From NCBI GenBank assembly GCA_010909165.1, contig VJWM01000007.1, positions 124,001 through 188,000 of the forward strand: a DNA stretch of 64,000 bases, given 5' to 3'. The stretch comes from Anthoceros angustus. Its lineage: Eukaryota; Streptophyta; Anthocerotopsida; Anthocerotales; Anthocerotaceae. A program made the translations under genes and the position numbers. The notes under the pieces are model-generated. The model had not been told where the DNA came from. It was given only the letters and a program-made list of their open reading frames with translations, and did no database searches. Below are positions 34,969-46,085 of this stretch, piece after piece (position 1 is the stretch's first letter; each line of letters opens with the position of its first letter).

Positions 34969-36360
34969 TGTGAGCAACTGAGCCCGGCCGGGCGCGCCGA
35001 TCCGTGTCATTGTAGTAAGGGGTCCGTTCCCAAAGGAATGGACTCGTGCTTATTCTGCTTGAGCTCTACAACCTATCGCCTGAACGGACTTCATCATGTT
35101 GGGTCGGCGGCTCCACAACCTAAGTGTGTGCCCCTCCACAACTCGTCGGACGGGGCCTTACGACCGGACCTTCCCACAAACCCGCTTTGGGTTTCTCCGG
35201 TACCACCGGAGCCGGGTTTTAGCGGCCGTTCTCCGTCGATCTCGTACTCTAAGCCCCAGGCTCCTCGCCTCTGTCCATCCACAACTCCACCTCAACACAG
35301 CAGCGCCATGGCGACCCTCCTCCTTATCCATCCCTAGCTAGTAGTCACCAACTGCGCTGATGTATTCACGAGGCCGCCTTTGGCCCTTCCTTCACGTTAC
35401 TGCGGAGAAGTAGCTTCTACCTGCAACCTCACATTCCTGATCCGTGCCTCTAGGGATGGCTTCCGCCCAGGGTCACCCCAAGCGCCTCCTAATCCCTTCC
35501 GGTGCTTCCGTTACGGCGGAAATGGCAGCGACTGCAACCCCTGACCTCAGTTCCAGCCTCGAGGTTAGTCTCGCACCAATCACCCTCAGCACCTCCTCGG
35601 CTCAGTCCGACCCGGTCCGCACCCATCAAGCGTGTTGGCGGAGCTCGTCACGGAGCTCTCAACACATCCCTCTCTACCAATTAATCACCTTGCGGTGGCC
35701 AGCGAGGAACACTCCGCTCCTCGAACACGGGAGTCTGGGGCACAGTCTGCGAAGATGCTACCGGATAGTCCCCTCTTGGGCGCCGGGCCTCCCTTTATAT
35801 CCCCAACACCCTAATCTAACCCACCTATGTATGTACCTTAACCCTGGATCGTGGTAACCGCTCGGCCGAACTTACTCCGTCGAACGCCGCTCGGCCGGAC
35901 TTACTCCATCGAACGCCGCTCGGCCGGACTTACTCCGTCGAACGCCGCTCGGCCGGACTTACTCCGTCGAACGCTGCTCGGCCGGACATACTCCGTCGAA
36001 CGCCGCTCAACCGGACTTACTCCGTCGAACGCCGCTCGGCCGGACTTACTCCATCGAGCCGCTCGGCCGGACTTACTCCGTTAAACGCCCCTCGGCGGAC
36101 TTGCCGTCGAGCCGCTCGGCGGACTTACCTCGTCAGCTCGGCGGACTTACTCCGTCGAGCAGCCCTTCGGCGGACTTACTCCGTCGAACGCCGCTCTAAC
36201 GGACCATATCTTCCCCTTCGCCGGATCACCCCATCCCCACGGACCAGTCCAGCACCCGTCGGACCTATTCGCGCCCTAACGGACCCAGGGTTTAGGGATT
36301 GCACTCTAAGTGCAATCTGGCCAAAATAGCCTTATTGGCTAACTCCTCCTATCCCTCTTA
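34969..36360 (-). repeat. LTR-like sequence related to the G1 LTR, with minisatellite
   Basis: Starts TGTGAGCAAC and shares its first 70 bp with the G1 LTR at 4717 (GGGCGCGC..ATCCGTGTCATTGTAG and CGTTCCCAAAGGAAT). No primer site or gag follows, so it is a solo or truncated LTR. The right end is uncertain (near the CTCTTATGCTGACC stretch). Confidence 0.55.
35849..36195. repeat. 29-bp minisatellite
   Basis: About twelve units of TCGGCCGGACTTACTCCGTC plus GAACGCCGC. The first seven are regular at 28-29 bp; later units are shortened (for example TCGGCGGACTTACTCCGTCG). One frame is open across it (LLRRTPLGRTYS-type repeats), which is a by-product of the repeat. Confidence 0.9.
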
Positions 36361-36961
36361 TGCTGACCGAAAAAACAAAACAAGCCTAAAACAAGTCGCT
36401 AGAATGCGGACGCCAGTTTGGCACTCCACGTGACCAAGAACGCTTAAATGAAATAGCAAGAAAAAAGCAATATGAGAAGCAATACCGGCAACCATGAGCG
36501 ACCATAAACATACCAAAGAAGCCAAAAGCACATACCTCACACTGAGCGGCCGGAAAGAAGCTGAGGCGGGCACACGTGGAAACCGTCATCGTATGCAACT
36601 ACAGGAAACTTCCGCCCTCCCGTTCGATTCGCAATTTTCTTCTTCCCCTCCCGCTTGCGTTCGGTCGAGGCAAGCTTTGCCACTTCCACCGCTTCCCTCC
36701 CTGCCTTCTGCAGGCACACATTGCACATACAAACCAGCATGGCCATCATGAGTTATCTAGCGTTAATGGGTTTCCACAACAAGATGTCCATTTGCCTTAC
36801 CTTCCCTCCAGTCCCTCCTCTTTTCTTACGCCTTCTTGCTGGACATTTTCTCTTATGTCCTCCTTCTTCCGGTATGCCATGACCCGTACCCTTGTCACTT
36901 TCGCCCCATGCATGCCTCCTCTACTCCTCCTCCGTTTTCCTCTTTCGGCCTCCACCCTTTA

Positions 36962-37132
36962 TTGAAGAATAAGTGATTTAGTTAAACCTAACACAGTTAA
37001 GCTATCTAAGTTGCTATATGAGCAGTCACTTAGAAAGTATTTAAACAATTTTGTACTCTCATTTTATTATTCTGTTTTATGCTTTTGCTATTCTCTCGCC
37101 TCCGCTCGTGTTTTTCACATGGTATCATAGCC
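36962..37132 (+). repeat. Short Copia LTR with primer site, copy 1
   Basis: LTR of about 158 bp ending TTTTTCACA at 37119, followed by TGGTATCATAGCC (tRNA-iMet-type primer site). The start has lost TG compared with copy 2. No coding region of this family is present. Confidence 0.65.
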
Positions 37133-37155
37133 ATGCTCTGTTTCTTAATACAATT

Positions 37156-37293
37156 AACAAGGTAATATTTGAAGGGGCTGAATATACATCAAGCAGCTTC
37201 ATAGGCCAATATACGCTGAACAGGGTTCGTGATGGGTATCAAATTGGTTCTATGCTTCATAGTTAGCGGAAAACACTGAAAAATTATGGTGTT
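37156..37293. mobile_element. MITE-like 138-bp element, T1/T2-type ends, copy 1
   Basis: Begins AACAAGGTAATATTTGAAGG (T1-like AACAAGGT followed by T2-like AATATTTGAAG.GGCTGAATA) and ends AAATTATGGTGTT, the complement of the T2 terminus AACACCATAAT. No coding capacity. Flanking 4-bp target repeats are not clean (AATT left, CAAC right). Confidence 0.5.
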
Positions 37294-37854
37294 CAACATG
37301 TGGATCTGATACGTTTATGGAAATCAGAGCGGCAGATCACACGTTCGGCTGAACTCGTAAAAGGAATACTTTACAATGAAGGGGGAACAAGGATATGAGT
37401 CAAGTCCATGAGCGACCATAAACATACACCAAAAGCCACAAAACGCACATGCCTCACACAGGCGGAAAGAAGCTGAGGCGGGCACAGGCTGAAGCAAATC
37501 ATCGTATGCAACTACGAAACTTCCGCCCTCCCGTTCGATTAAATTTTCTTCTTCCCCTCACTTGCGTTCGGTCGAGCAAGCTTTGCCACTTCCACGCTTC
37601 CCCTCCTTGCGGCACACATTACACATACAAACCAGCATGGCCATCATGAGTTATCTAGCGTTAATGGGTTTCCACAACAAGATGTCCATTTGCCTTACCT
37701 TCCCTCCAGTCCCTCCTCTTTTCTTCTGCCCTTCTTGCTGGACATTTTCCTCTTATGTCCTCCTTCTTCCAGTACATGACGTGCCCTTGTCCTCGCCACC
37801 ATGGTGCCTCCTCTACTCCTCCTCCCGTTTTCCTCTTTCGGCCTCCACCCTTTA

Positions 37855-38030
37855 TGTTAAGAATAAGTGATTTAGTTAAACCTAACACACAGGTTAAGCT
37901 ATCTAAGGTTGCTATATGAACAGTCACTTAGAAAGTATTTAAACAATTTTGTACTCTCATTTTATTATTCTGTTTTATGCTTTTGCTATTCTCTCGCCTC
38001 CGCTCGTGTTTTTCACATGGTATCATAGCC
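37855..38030 (+). repeat. Short Copia LTR with primer site, copy 2
   Basis: 163 bp, TGTTAAGAATAAGTG to GTTTTTCACA (38017), then the primer site at 38018-38030. Confidence 0.7.
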
Positions 38031-38053
38031 ATGCTCTGTTTCTTAATACAATT

Positions 38054-38193
38054 AACAAGGTAATATTTGAAGGGGCTGAATATACATCAAAGCGACTTCA
38101 TAGGCCAATATCTGTTGAGCAGGGGTTCGTGATGGGTATCAAATTGGTTCTATGCTTCATAGTTAGCGGAAAACACTGAAAAATTATGGTGTT
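38054..38193. mobile_element. MITE-like element, copy 2
   Basis: Second copy created by the 0.9-kb tandem duplication; same ends as 37156-37293. Confidence 0.5.
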
Positions 38194-38207
38194 CAACATG
38201 TGGATCT

Positions 38208-38413
38208 GATACGTTTATGGAAATCAGAGCGGCAGATCACACGTTCGGCTGAACTCGTAAAAGGAATACTTTACAATGAAGGGGGAACAAGGATATAGAG
38301 TCCAAGTCCCATGAACGGTTACAACTGTGAATAATTGTCATTAGGGTTTGCTAAAGTAATTAACCCTTGGTATATAACAATGAACCATAACTAATATAAT
38401 TATTTATCAACAC
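38208..38413 (-). repeat. Copia C 3' LTR
   Basis: On the minus strand it begins TGTTGATAAATAATTATATT, directly preceded by a polypurine tract (complement of CACCCCCTCTC at 38411-38421). It shares about 150 bp with 44648-44795 (AAAGGAATACTTTACAATGA and TTGGTATATAACAATG). Confidence 0.7.
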
Positions 38414-38715
38414 CCCCTCTCATTGTATATACAATCAATTAGCAAAAACGGATAAACCAAATAATTGCCAAAAGCTGCTTAGGGTGTGAATGCCTCATGA
38501 CGGCACTGCTTCGATCGATCATCATCGATCACTCGATTGCCTGACTCCGGCTGTCGCGATCGCCTAAGCGCTCAATGTGGCTCAGCGGCTCCATAGATTT
38601 GCTCGGCTTCGGTCGATCATCATCTGATCACTCGGTTGCCACCAGCTCCGGTGTCGCGATCGCCTAAGCAGCTCAATGGTGGCTCAAGCGACTCCCATAG
38701 ATTTGCTCGACGAAG

Positions 38716-39525
38716 ATGAGCGCGATCCACGAAATGAAGGACACCTACCAAATAGCTGTGCCTTCATCAAGTAGTAAAGAGTCTCCTGGCATGATTGCCC
38801 TCAGCGCCGCGTTAAGTGCCACAGCGCTCCTCCTTGCCCTGTCCATCCCAAGGAAAACATACACAGGATGTCTGACCGAGGAGCTGCTAGACACTGGCAA
38901 AGGTGCCTTCAAGAGGCGAACGAAAGGGAAGCAAGACTGGTGCAGGAGATAGCTTCACTCAAGCGGACTGCTGCAAAGACTTTCATATAGCCTGCTCCCT
39001 ACAACTACTAGAACGCTAAGACACGGACTGAGAAACTGACGGAGGGGCTGGACCAGGTGATACTCCCTGAGAACTATCAGCCGAGAGACTTCAACATGCC
39101 CCTAGGTCACCTGTACAAGACGAGGAGGGTGGTGACAGACGGAGATGGTGCTAACGACCGTATGATGCCTGAGGTCTACATGTGCCCTACATCAAAGGTG
39201 ACCATGTTCCGGCAGAATTGGTGGAGATGGGGAGGACAAGACAGCAACTTTGTGTCATACTATGGTGAGTCCACAACACGTCAGATTACTTGCACACAAT
39301 TATTGTGGTTTGACACCTCTTGAACCTCACGTATATCTTGTCATGTCTAGAGAAAGGATGGTGAGAAATTTGGAATAGATGCGGATGAAGACGAAGAGGC
39401 AGTGCGAAGGAGACAACCCTGACTTTGACCCAAATCTTGTTGAACTCCAGAAGATGAACAAGAAAGGAAAAACTAAATTCCTATCCCCCTCTAGCTCCGA
39501 GGGGTCTGATGATTTCTGAATTCTG
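38716..39525 (+). pseudogene. Antisense exon-like sequence inside Copia C
   Basis: Lies between the end of Copia C pol and its polypurine tract, on the opposite strand. Frame 1 (38716-38952) starts MSAIHEMKDTYQIAVPSSSS. Frame 2 (39057-39264) has ILPENYQPRDFNMPLGHLYK and PEVYMCPTSKVTMFRQNWWR, and ends at a textbook donor TATG|GTGAGT (39265). A candidate acceptor TGTCTAG ends at 39350, followed by an acidic frame KFGIDADEDEEAV. The reading phase does not join perfectly. I do not recognise the protein. It could be a captured host gene piece or an antisense ORF of the element. Confidence 0.45.
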
Positions 39526-39576
39526 CATCTTCTTAGGTAGGGTGTAGATTAGCAAGAAATTGAACTTGACTCCTAC

Positions 39577-39990
39577 CTACCTGCCTCTCAGACTTTGTGA
39601 CTCACACTCTGTTGGAAATGTTTGACGTGTGAAGAGGTCCAAAACGCCCAAGGCTTCTTTGAAGTGATAATGCTTCACCCTAGGTAAGGATTTGGTAAGT
39701 ATGTCTGCAGCGTTTGAATCTGTTGGCACATAATCCAGCTTAACCTGTTTTCGTCTCAACAGCATGCTGTATGAAGTGGTGATGAGCTTCCACATGTTTA
39801 GTTCTGGCATGAAATACTGGGTTTTGTGCCAATGCCAACGCAGACTGATTGTCACAATATATGACAGTTGGCTCCTTTTGTGGCTGTCCAAGATCAGCTA
39901 GTAGTCTTCGCAGCCATATTGCTTCCTTAGAGGCCTGTGTCAGGGCAGAGTATTCTGCCTCCGTTGATGAAAGGGACACGGTTATGCCTT
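39577..39990 (-). pseudogene. Copia C RNase H
   Basis: MSLSSTEAEYSALTQASKEA (39979), VIYCDNQSALALAQNPVFHA, KHVEAHHHF and, in a shifted frame, LDYVPTDSNAADILTKSLPR (about 39735-39680). The active-site Asp and Glu positions are present. A gap separates it from RT at 39990-40130. Confidence 0.9.
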
Positions 39991-40136
39991 CTTTGAGGAC
40001 CCGGTGACGCTCACGGCCGGTAAGAAAGCATAGGCGGACGGATCTCCTCGGGATCTACGCAGCCCGTCGGCATCGCGATGCGACAAGCGTAAGTTCCTCC
40101 CCTTTATATCTCTGTTTGGTGTAATGTATGCCATGG

Positions 40137-41379
40137 TCACTTGTGCCTTTCAAATATCTCAAAATCCTGCTTAGCCGCTGACCAGTGTGCCCTTCCCGGA
40201 CTTTTGAGGTGCTGTGAAACCATGCTCACTGGAAGAGCTACATCAGGTCGGCTGTTATTGGAGCAATAAATAAGAGAACCAACTGCTTGAGCATACGGGA
40301 CTGCCACCATCTCCAGCTTGTCGGCATCAGTCACTAGAGACTGAGCAGTTGTCAACTTACATCCAGTCTCAAGAGGTGTAACAGCTGTCTTTGCCTCCTC
40401 AAGTTTGTACTTAAATAGCATATCGAGAATGTATTTTTGCTGATGAATCACAAGTGTGCCACTTGCAGGATCTCGATACAGCTGTGTGCCAAGGCAGACA
40501 ACTCCCCGACATCTACCATTTCAAACTGACCAGAAAGCAAGACCTTCACTCGAGTAATCCCTTCCAGGTCTGTCCCTAAAAGTATACAATCATCTACGTA
40601 CAGGGCTAATATGACAAAACCTGTTTGCTCTTGCAGAAGGTACACATTAGTATTAGTTGTGCTTTTGAGGAAACTAGACCTAAGAGAAACTCATCTATAC
40701 ACGCATACCATGCACGAGGACTCTGTTTTAAACCGTAGATTGTCTTTAGCAACTGACATACCCAGTCCTCTTTCCCCTCAACCTCAAATCCCTCAGGCTG
40801 CTGCATAAATATGTCCTCCTCTAATTTCCCATGGAGAAAGGCGGTCTTGACATCCATCTGGTGGATGAACAAGCCAAAGAATGCAGACATAGAGAATAGC
40901 ACCCTAAGAGACTGAGACTTGACTACAGGGCTAAAAGTGTCATGATAGTCTAAGCCAGGAACCTGTGAAAAACCACGAGCAACTAACCTGGCCTTATATC
41001 TGGAGATAGATCCGTCCGACTTATATTTCAGCTTAAACACCCACTTTGAGGTGACAATTTTTCTCTCCTCAGGCGGAGGAACTAGCTGCCAGGTATTGTT
41101 CTGTATCAATGAGTCATATTCGGACTTGATAGCAGCTTGCCAAAGCGGAGCCTCTGGCCCACTAACAGCCTCCTCATAACTCTAAGGTTCATAGCCAGGG
41201 TCAAAGGCTAAATTGACAACATCCACTACCACTTCATCCGATGCTGAGCCATGAGGTCTAGGAACCGTCATGAAGTCTTCACTGCGGTATGGGGGTTCCT
41301 TCCAGTTCTCACGTGGTCTATGCACTCGAGCAGATCTCCTGAGTGGCGCAGGCTGAGGTATAGGCATCACGTATTCCAC
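40137..41379 (-). pseudogene. Copia C reverse transcriptase
   Basis: MIQNNTWQLVPPPEERKIVT (41109), KARLVARGFSQVPGLDYHDT, MDVKTAFLHGKLEEDIFMQQ and LLKTIYGLKQSPRAWY are intact in one 167-codon frame. The catalytic block LALYVDDCILLGTD follows in the next frame (about 40615-40570), then HQQKYILDMLFKYKL and GSLIYCSNNSRPDV (40451-40200). Frameshifts at about 40640 and 40460. Confidence 0.92.
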
Positions 41380-41399
41380 AAGGTCATCAACAAACCAAT

Positions 41400-43165
41400 G
41401 GGTTTGGACATAAGGTGAGAGCGATGAGTGTCAGGACCTCGGGTTCTTCATCATCGCGTCACGGGATCGGTGGTGGGAGAGGATCATCAATTGGCATAGG
41501 ATCAGGTGGATCTCCATGATCATGTGGTGCTTCTGGCACGACGGGCTGGGGTTGAGGTAAGTTGGGAGCTACTGCTAATGGATCTACAAATGATGAATCA
41601 GTGTCAGGAAACGTCACAAAATCTGAGTCACTAATCTCAACATCCATCTCTGCAGGTTTGTCTTCTACCTCAACTCTGTCAGTATCAAGAAAATCACCAG
41701 GAGGATGAACTGGAGATTCAAGAACAGAACTCTCATCAAAGGCAACTGTCCTAGCATGAGACACTTGACGGTTAGTGGGATCAAACAGCTTGTATCCATG
41801 TATCCCTGCGGTGTACCCTATGAAAATGTGACGCTTAGATTTGAAAGAAAATTTGTGACGAAGCTTATCTGGTATGTGAGCATATGCTGTACTACCAAAC
41901 ACTCTAAGATGCGACAGATCTGGTTTGATACCCGTCCATGCTTCGAAAGGTGTACAGCCATGAAGAGAAGAAACAGCAGAACGGTTCTGGAGGTATGTGG
42001 CCACTTGTACTGCTTCTGCCCAAAATCTAACTGGTAGTCTCCCCTGATAGAGAAGGGCTCTAGCAACATCCTGAATTGTTTGTGTCTTCTCTCAGCTCGT
42101 CCATTCATATCTGAATGATGTGGGATTGTGAGTTGTCGTGTTATCCCCCTCTCCTTACAATAATCCTGAAAGGCTGTGGATAGATACTCTTTCCCATTGT
42201 CAGAACGGATACACTTCAATTTGATAACACTGTCTCGCATATCACGAAGTCACTTAAAGCTCTCGAACACCTCACTCTTGTGTCGAAGGAGCTCTGTCAC
42301 AGTGAAATGTGACTTGTCGTCTTCAAACACGATAAAATATCTTGCTCCTCCCTAAGAGTTCACAGACATAGGCCCACAGATATCCGTGTGGATTAGGTCT
42401 AGTACTTCTGTGGCCTTTCTTGGTTTTCCACTACCAAAGTGAGATTTAAATTGTTTACCATGCACACAGGCCACACACAACAAGATCAGAAAGTTCCTTC
42501 TCACTAAAGCAAGTTACCATCTTCTCTCGAAGGAGTCTCCTCATAGCTTGTATGTTGGGATGTCCCAAGTGGCAGTGCCACTTAAATGCACTGCTGGAAT
42601 TGCCAGCCTTCGTACTAATATCAGTGACATTGGCTGATGCAGATGGGACATCAGAAGAAAAGTCCAGAAAGTAAAGATCGAACAAAGGGGTCCCTCGAGC
42701 AATTACTTTTGATGGTGCTAATAGTCTGGAGATATGGCATTCGATCCCCTCGAAAGTGATTCGGTACAGACCTGTCTTCCCAAGTGCCATTGTGCTCACC
42801 AGATTCTTAGCAAGGGCTGGAACATGTAGAGCACTCTCGAGTAAGTAACGTCCTTGTGATTTGTATAGTTCATGTTCCCTTGATTGGAATAGTTGAGTTA
42901 TCTCCTAATACCACGGCTGTCTGATGGCATGTGGGAGATGGCTCATATGTGATAAAAGACTTCCTCGAGCACATGTGGTTGGAGGCTCCACTGTCCAGGA
43001 ACCATTTCTGACAGCCTTTTGTAGAAGAAGTGAGACATGCGACCAGCAGGCCAGGAGTAGAAGCCCTAGCTGTATGAGCTTCGGTTTGCCTACCTCTTGC
43101 ACTCTCATCTTTAACTTTCTTCCTATAGTCCTTAACCCAGTGACTGGTTTCCCACAGTAGTTGCA
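41400..43165 (-). pseudogene. Copia C protease and integrase
   Basis: Protease QKWFLDSGASNHMCSRKSFI (about 43010-42950). GAG-pre-integrase with LGHPNIQAMRRLLREKM and CGLC (42560-42460). Integrase core with RSDNGKEYLSTAFQDYCKER (about 42215-42155) and a Glu in NGRAERRHKQ; then FEAWTGIKPDLSHLRVFGS and FIGYTAGIHGYKLFDP (41940-41770). The tail (41700-41459) is Pro/Asp-rich. Frames shift near 42830, 42250 and 42050. Confidence 0.88.
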
Positions 43166-43925
43166 ATTTCCAGGCTTGGAGGTAGAATTGAAGGATGGGC
43201 GGGGTGGGAGGATGACATAGCGGACCTCTACCCTGCCACCACCTCTACCTCTCCCCTACCTCTACCACATGCCCTCTGCCACCTGGAGAACAATGTATCA
43301 CTCTGTTTATGTGGGGCATGGGGCCGGAAGAACTACCCTTCATTTGTTTTCTATTGGCTTCAAGTGCAGCAAGGCTCCTACAACATACATGCAGAGGTTA
43401 GAAGTTGTTGGGGTAGTTGCTGTGGCAGGTGTTACTGTTGCTGATGTTTGAAGGCTTGAGCTGAAATATTCGTAGCTAGGTGGAAGTGAAAGTAACAGCT
43501 GAACTGCTGCCCTTGATTCGGAGATGATAACTCCACAGGAAGCAAGTCTGGCTTTCAAAGCCCTGAACTTAGAGACATGGCCCTCAACGGAGTCACTCTC
43601 CTTCATGCGAAGTGTTTGATATTGCAGTGTAGCTGCAGCCTCTGCTACCATATCCTTAGTATCATAAGTTTCTGATAGCAATGACCAAACCTCGTTTGAA
43701 GTCTGCGTCATTCTTATATGAGTATCATCTCTTGAGACACGGAAGCCACAAGAATGTTTCTTGCCTTCTGTCTTTGTAATTCCATTCTAACTCATCCTTC
43801 TTTGTATATTTAGTCTGACCCGGGCAGAGAAGGGAGGCGATCGACAACTCTCCTTGATGCAGTCCATCAACAACATCCATCAAAAGCTTCTCATCTAGGA
43901 TATACAACCACGGCTCAGGCATCAA
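43166..43925 (-). pseudogene. Copia C gag
   Basis: ILDEKLLMDVVDGLHQGELS (about 43890-43830), then SNEVWSLLSETYDTKDM, ESDSVEGHVSKFRALKARLA and LLLSLPPSYEYF, the UBN2-type gag pattern (43711-43480). A Thr/Ala-rich linker and a Gly/Arg-rich region follow; the knuckle begins CNYCGKP near 43160 and is worn. Confidence 0.82.
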
Positions 43926-44601
43926 AATTATGTGAGGTCAATCAGTCCTTCTCCGCAATCTATCGGATCCGATGTATAGATTAGAGGACCCCATGCTTAG
44001 TCAAAACTCGACTTAAAGAGACCCGACAGGCGAGCCAGCTCCACGAAAGTAATGTCTATTCTTGTTTAGCCATTGTCGAGATCAATCCCCAAGCTCTCAA
44101 GTCGATCCTGTCTTGTTGCAGTTATCACACAGTGGTGTACTCCGATGTGCTCCTCACGTTCAGGATAGAATTAAGAATAGCATCATACTCTGTGAACTTC
44201 TCTGGGTAGCGCTTGGAACTACTGGATTGTGGAACACTTGATGATGCTGAATTCGTATGCTGATTTCTGCAAGCTGTTCTCCTTCTTTGGGGTTGCTTAG
44301 GTTCTGAATCTAAATCACGGTCTTCTGTGTGCGTGATGCTTGCAAATTAAAGAACTCACGAGAAAGCGAGCTCTCGGCTCTCTCTGTGACGCTCCTCCTT
44401 GAAGAACTTCTTTTCAAATTCGATCTGCTGATTGCTGAATTTTCCCCTCTCAAATTAGGCGGGATTGCACAGAGAATTCTTTCGAGGCATCCTTGCTTTA
44501 GAAACTAGGGTTTCATAGATACTCTATGTGTGAGAACTCCCATCACTTAGAATCGACAGATGGCTATAGATGAACAGAGACATTCAAAGTGCAGGCTCAC
44601 G

Positions 44602-44797
44602 ATGATACGTTTGTAAATCGAGCGGCATCACGTTGGGTGAACTCATATAAAGGAATACTTTACAATGAAGGGGAACAAGGATATAGAGTCCAAGTCCATG
44701 AGCAGTTACAACTATGAATAATTGTCATTAGGGTTTGCTAAAGTAATTAACCCTTGGTATATAACAATGAACCATAACTAATATAATTATTTATCGA
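44602..44797 (-). repeat. Copia C 5' LTR
   Basis: Direct counterpart of 38208-38413 (shared from TGATACGTTT through AATTATTTATC). It sits upstream of gag. The primer site is poor (GGCTCACGATGATACG), so the boundary is approximate. Confidence 0.6.
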
Positions 44798-45680
44798 GAT
44801 CATAGGATCCATGGATGACGATTGGAACAAGAATTAGTACTTGCATCACAATACATGATTCAAGGGAATGGAGACCCATGCCGTAACAAAGTGCATAGAT
44901 GCGAGCATTATGAATTTGTGCTTGTTGTATTAATTGCGGACTTATTTATGTATGTCCTCACGACCTGTAACCCAAAACTATAATGCATGGACTTTCGGAA
45001 AAGGAATACATCGGTGAGACATAATATGTAGGATATCATTAGTGATTAGGGTGAGAGGGTTAGGGGGCGCCGCATCTTGGGCGCCCATTTTCATGTCGGC
45101 TCCTAGCCATGGTCCTTGCTCATTGTTCAGATGTGCAAGGAGGCGGTCGGGGTAAATGCCCGGCATGCAACACTGCCATTAGCCACGACCCACCGCTCTC
45201 CTTGCAACATCTAAATGAGATGGTGCCGCCCGTCGATCAAACGATGCCATCAGATGAATTCTCATGCCTAGTCCACATGAGCGGAGGAACTTAGTTTATC
45301 CCCGTGTCTGTTCTTTGACAACATGCCTCAAACTAGGGTTGGGAAACAAAGTGTGATGAACCCTAGGGTTGGGATCTCACTTCAACTGAGGAATGTTCAA
45401 TGAATAAATCGATCCGTTTCATGTAAGGGGCCGCATGCCCATAATGTAACATTTTCTTTGTAATCTGAGATAATAAAATTCACTCACACGATACTCTTGC
45501 TCGTCTTCCATTGGCCATGACAACACCATCCAATAGATCTCCTTATCTTGTACCAACCATTAAATCATCCTCACTCTTAGCGACTCTAAACCTTCTTCTC
45601 AACACATGTCGCGACCGGAATTGGTGTACGCGACACGATTCTGATTTCCGTTCATTTGTGTAACCCGATGCGATCGAGAG
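44798..45680. other. Region without recognised gene
   Basis: A short plus-strand frame at 45109-45294 has GKCPACNTAISHDPPLSLQH, which could be the end of a zinc-binding domain, but nothing supports a gene around it. A poly(A)-like AATAAA lies at 45474. Confidence 0.4.
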
Positions 45681-45689
45681 AAGGAGGTC

Positions 45690-45750
45690 GAAACCTAAAG
45701 GCTATGATGCGGAAGTTGAACAACCTTTCGTTCCAACACCAATTCAAAAT
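45690..45750 (+). other. Fragment resembling gene B of T1/T2
   Basis: MRKLNNLSFQHQFKIT matches QLNNLSFQHRFKIT of T2 gene B (near 53900) at protein and DNA level (TTGAACAA.CT.TCGTT.CAACA). It is only about 45 bp long, so it is either a relic of a third transposon or chance. Confidence 0.35.
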
Positions 45751-45759
45751 TACCCAGTG

Positions 45760-46052
45760 GGCACTATTCCACTCTATGTCCACTCTATGTCACACAGTAG
45801 GTCTGTGATCCCCAAGAGGTATCCATCATTTCCATTAGTATAATCGCTCTCCTCGAGAAGACGAATGGAGGGAAGAGGATCTCCCTCACAGAAATTCCGC
45901 AGGAGGTCCTGGATATGATGGACGGAGGAGTGAAGGCCCATGCCAAGAATGGATGGAAGACGGACAGTATCAAGGAGCTGAAGTGGAGGCTCTTTGCGAA
46001 GATTGTGTTGGGGTTGGTGAATTACCAATGGACTTCTTACTTCGGCACCAAC
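45760..46052 (+). pseudogene. G3 gypsy gag, N-terminal part (separated by T2)
   Basis: Plus-strand frame with EIPQEVLDMMDGGVKAHAKN and DSIKELKWRLFAKIVLGLVN, ending NYQWTSYFGTN exactly at the T2 target duplication CAAC (46049-46052). The frame resumes in register after T2 with FLQFLWKISKGAKPDWGTIM (from 55499). Domain type unknown; position and charged tail on the right side fit gypsy gag. Confidence 0.75.
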
Positions 46053-46085
46053 AACACCATAATATTTGAAGCGGCTGAATATACA
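46053..46085 (+). repeat. T2 left terminal inverted repeat
   Basis: 33 bp, exact complement of 55462-55494, preceded by target duplication CAAC. Confidence 0.92.

Larger units (their letters stand above)
36494..38320. repeat. Tandem duplication of a 0.9-kb segment
   Basis: Copy 1 (36494-37400) and copy 2 (37405-38320) both begin ATGAGCGACCATAAACATAC and contain, in order: a C/T-rich stretch, a short LTR, a primer site, a 138-bp MITE-like insert and the start of the Copia C LTR. They differ mainly by short gaps. Confidence 0.88.
39577..43925 (-). mobile_element. Copia retrotransposon C, gag-pol
   Basis: Complete domain order on the minus strand from gag (43925) to RNase H (39577), flanked by LTR-like direct repeats at 38208-38413 and 44602-44795. 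It is better preserved than Copia A/B and belongs to a different family (its protease reads WFLDSGASNHMC). Confidence 0.9.

Noticed and set aside
35849-36195. CRISPR array
   Set aside because: Units are contiguous without unique spacers and sit in an LTR of a eukaryotic element.
34969-36360. Complete gypsy element next to this LTR
   Set aside because: No primer site, gag or pol follows in either direction.
45109-45294. RING or zinc-binding gene from CPACNTAISHD
   Set aside because: Only one CxxC pair and no upstream cysteines; 61 codons with no support.
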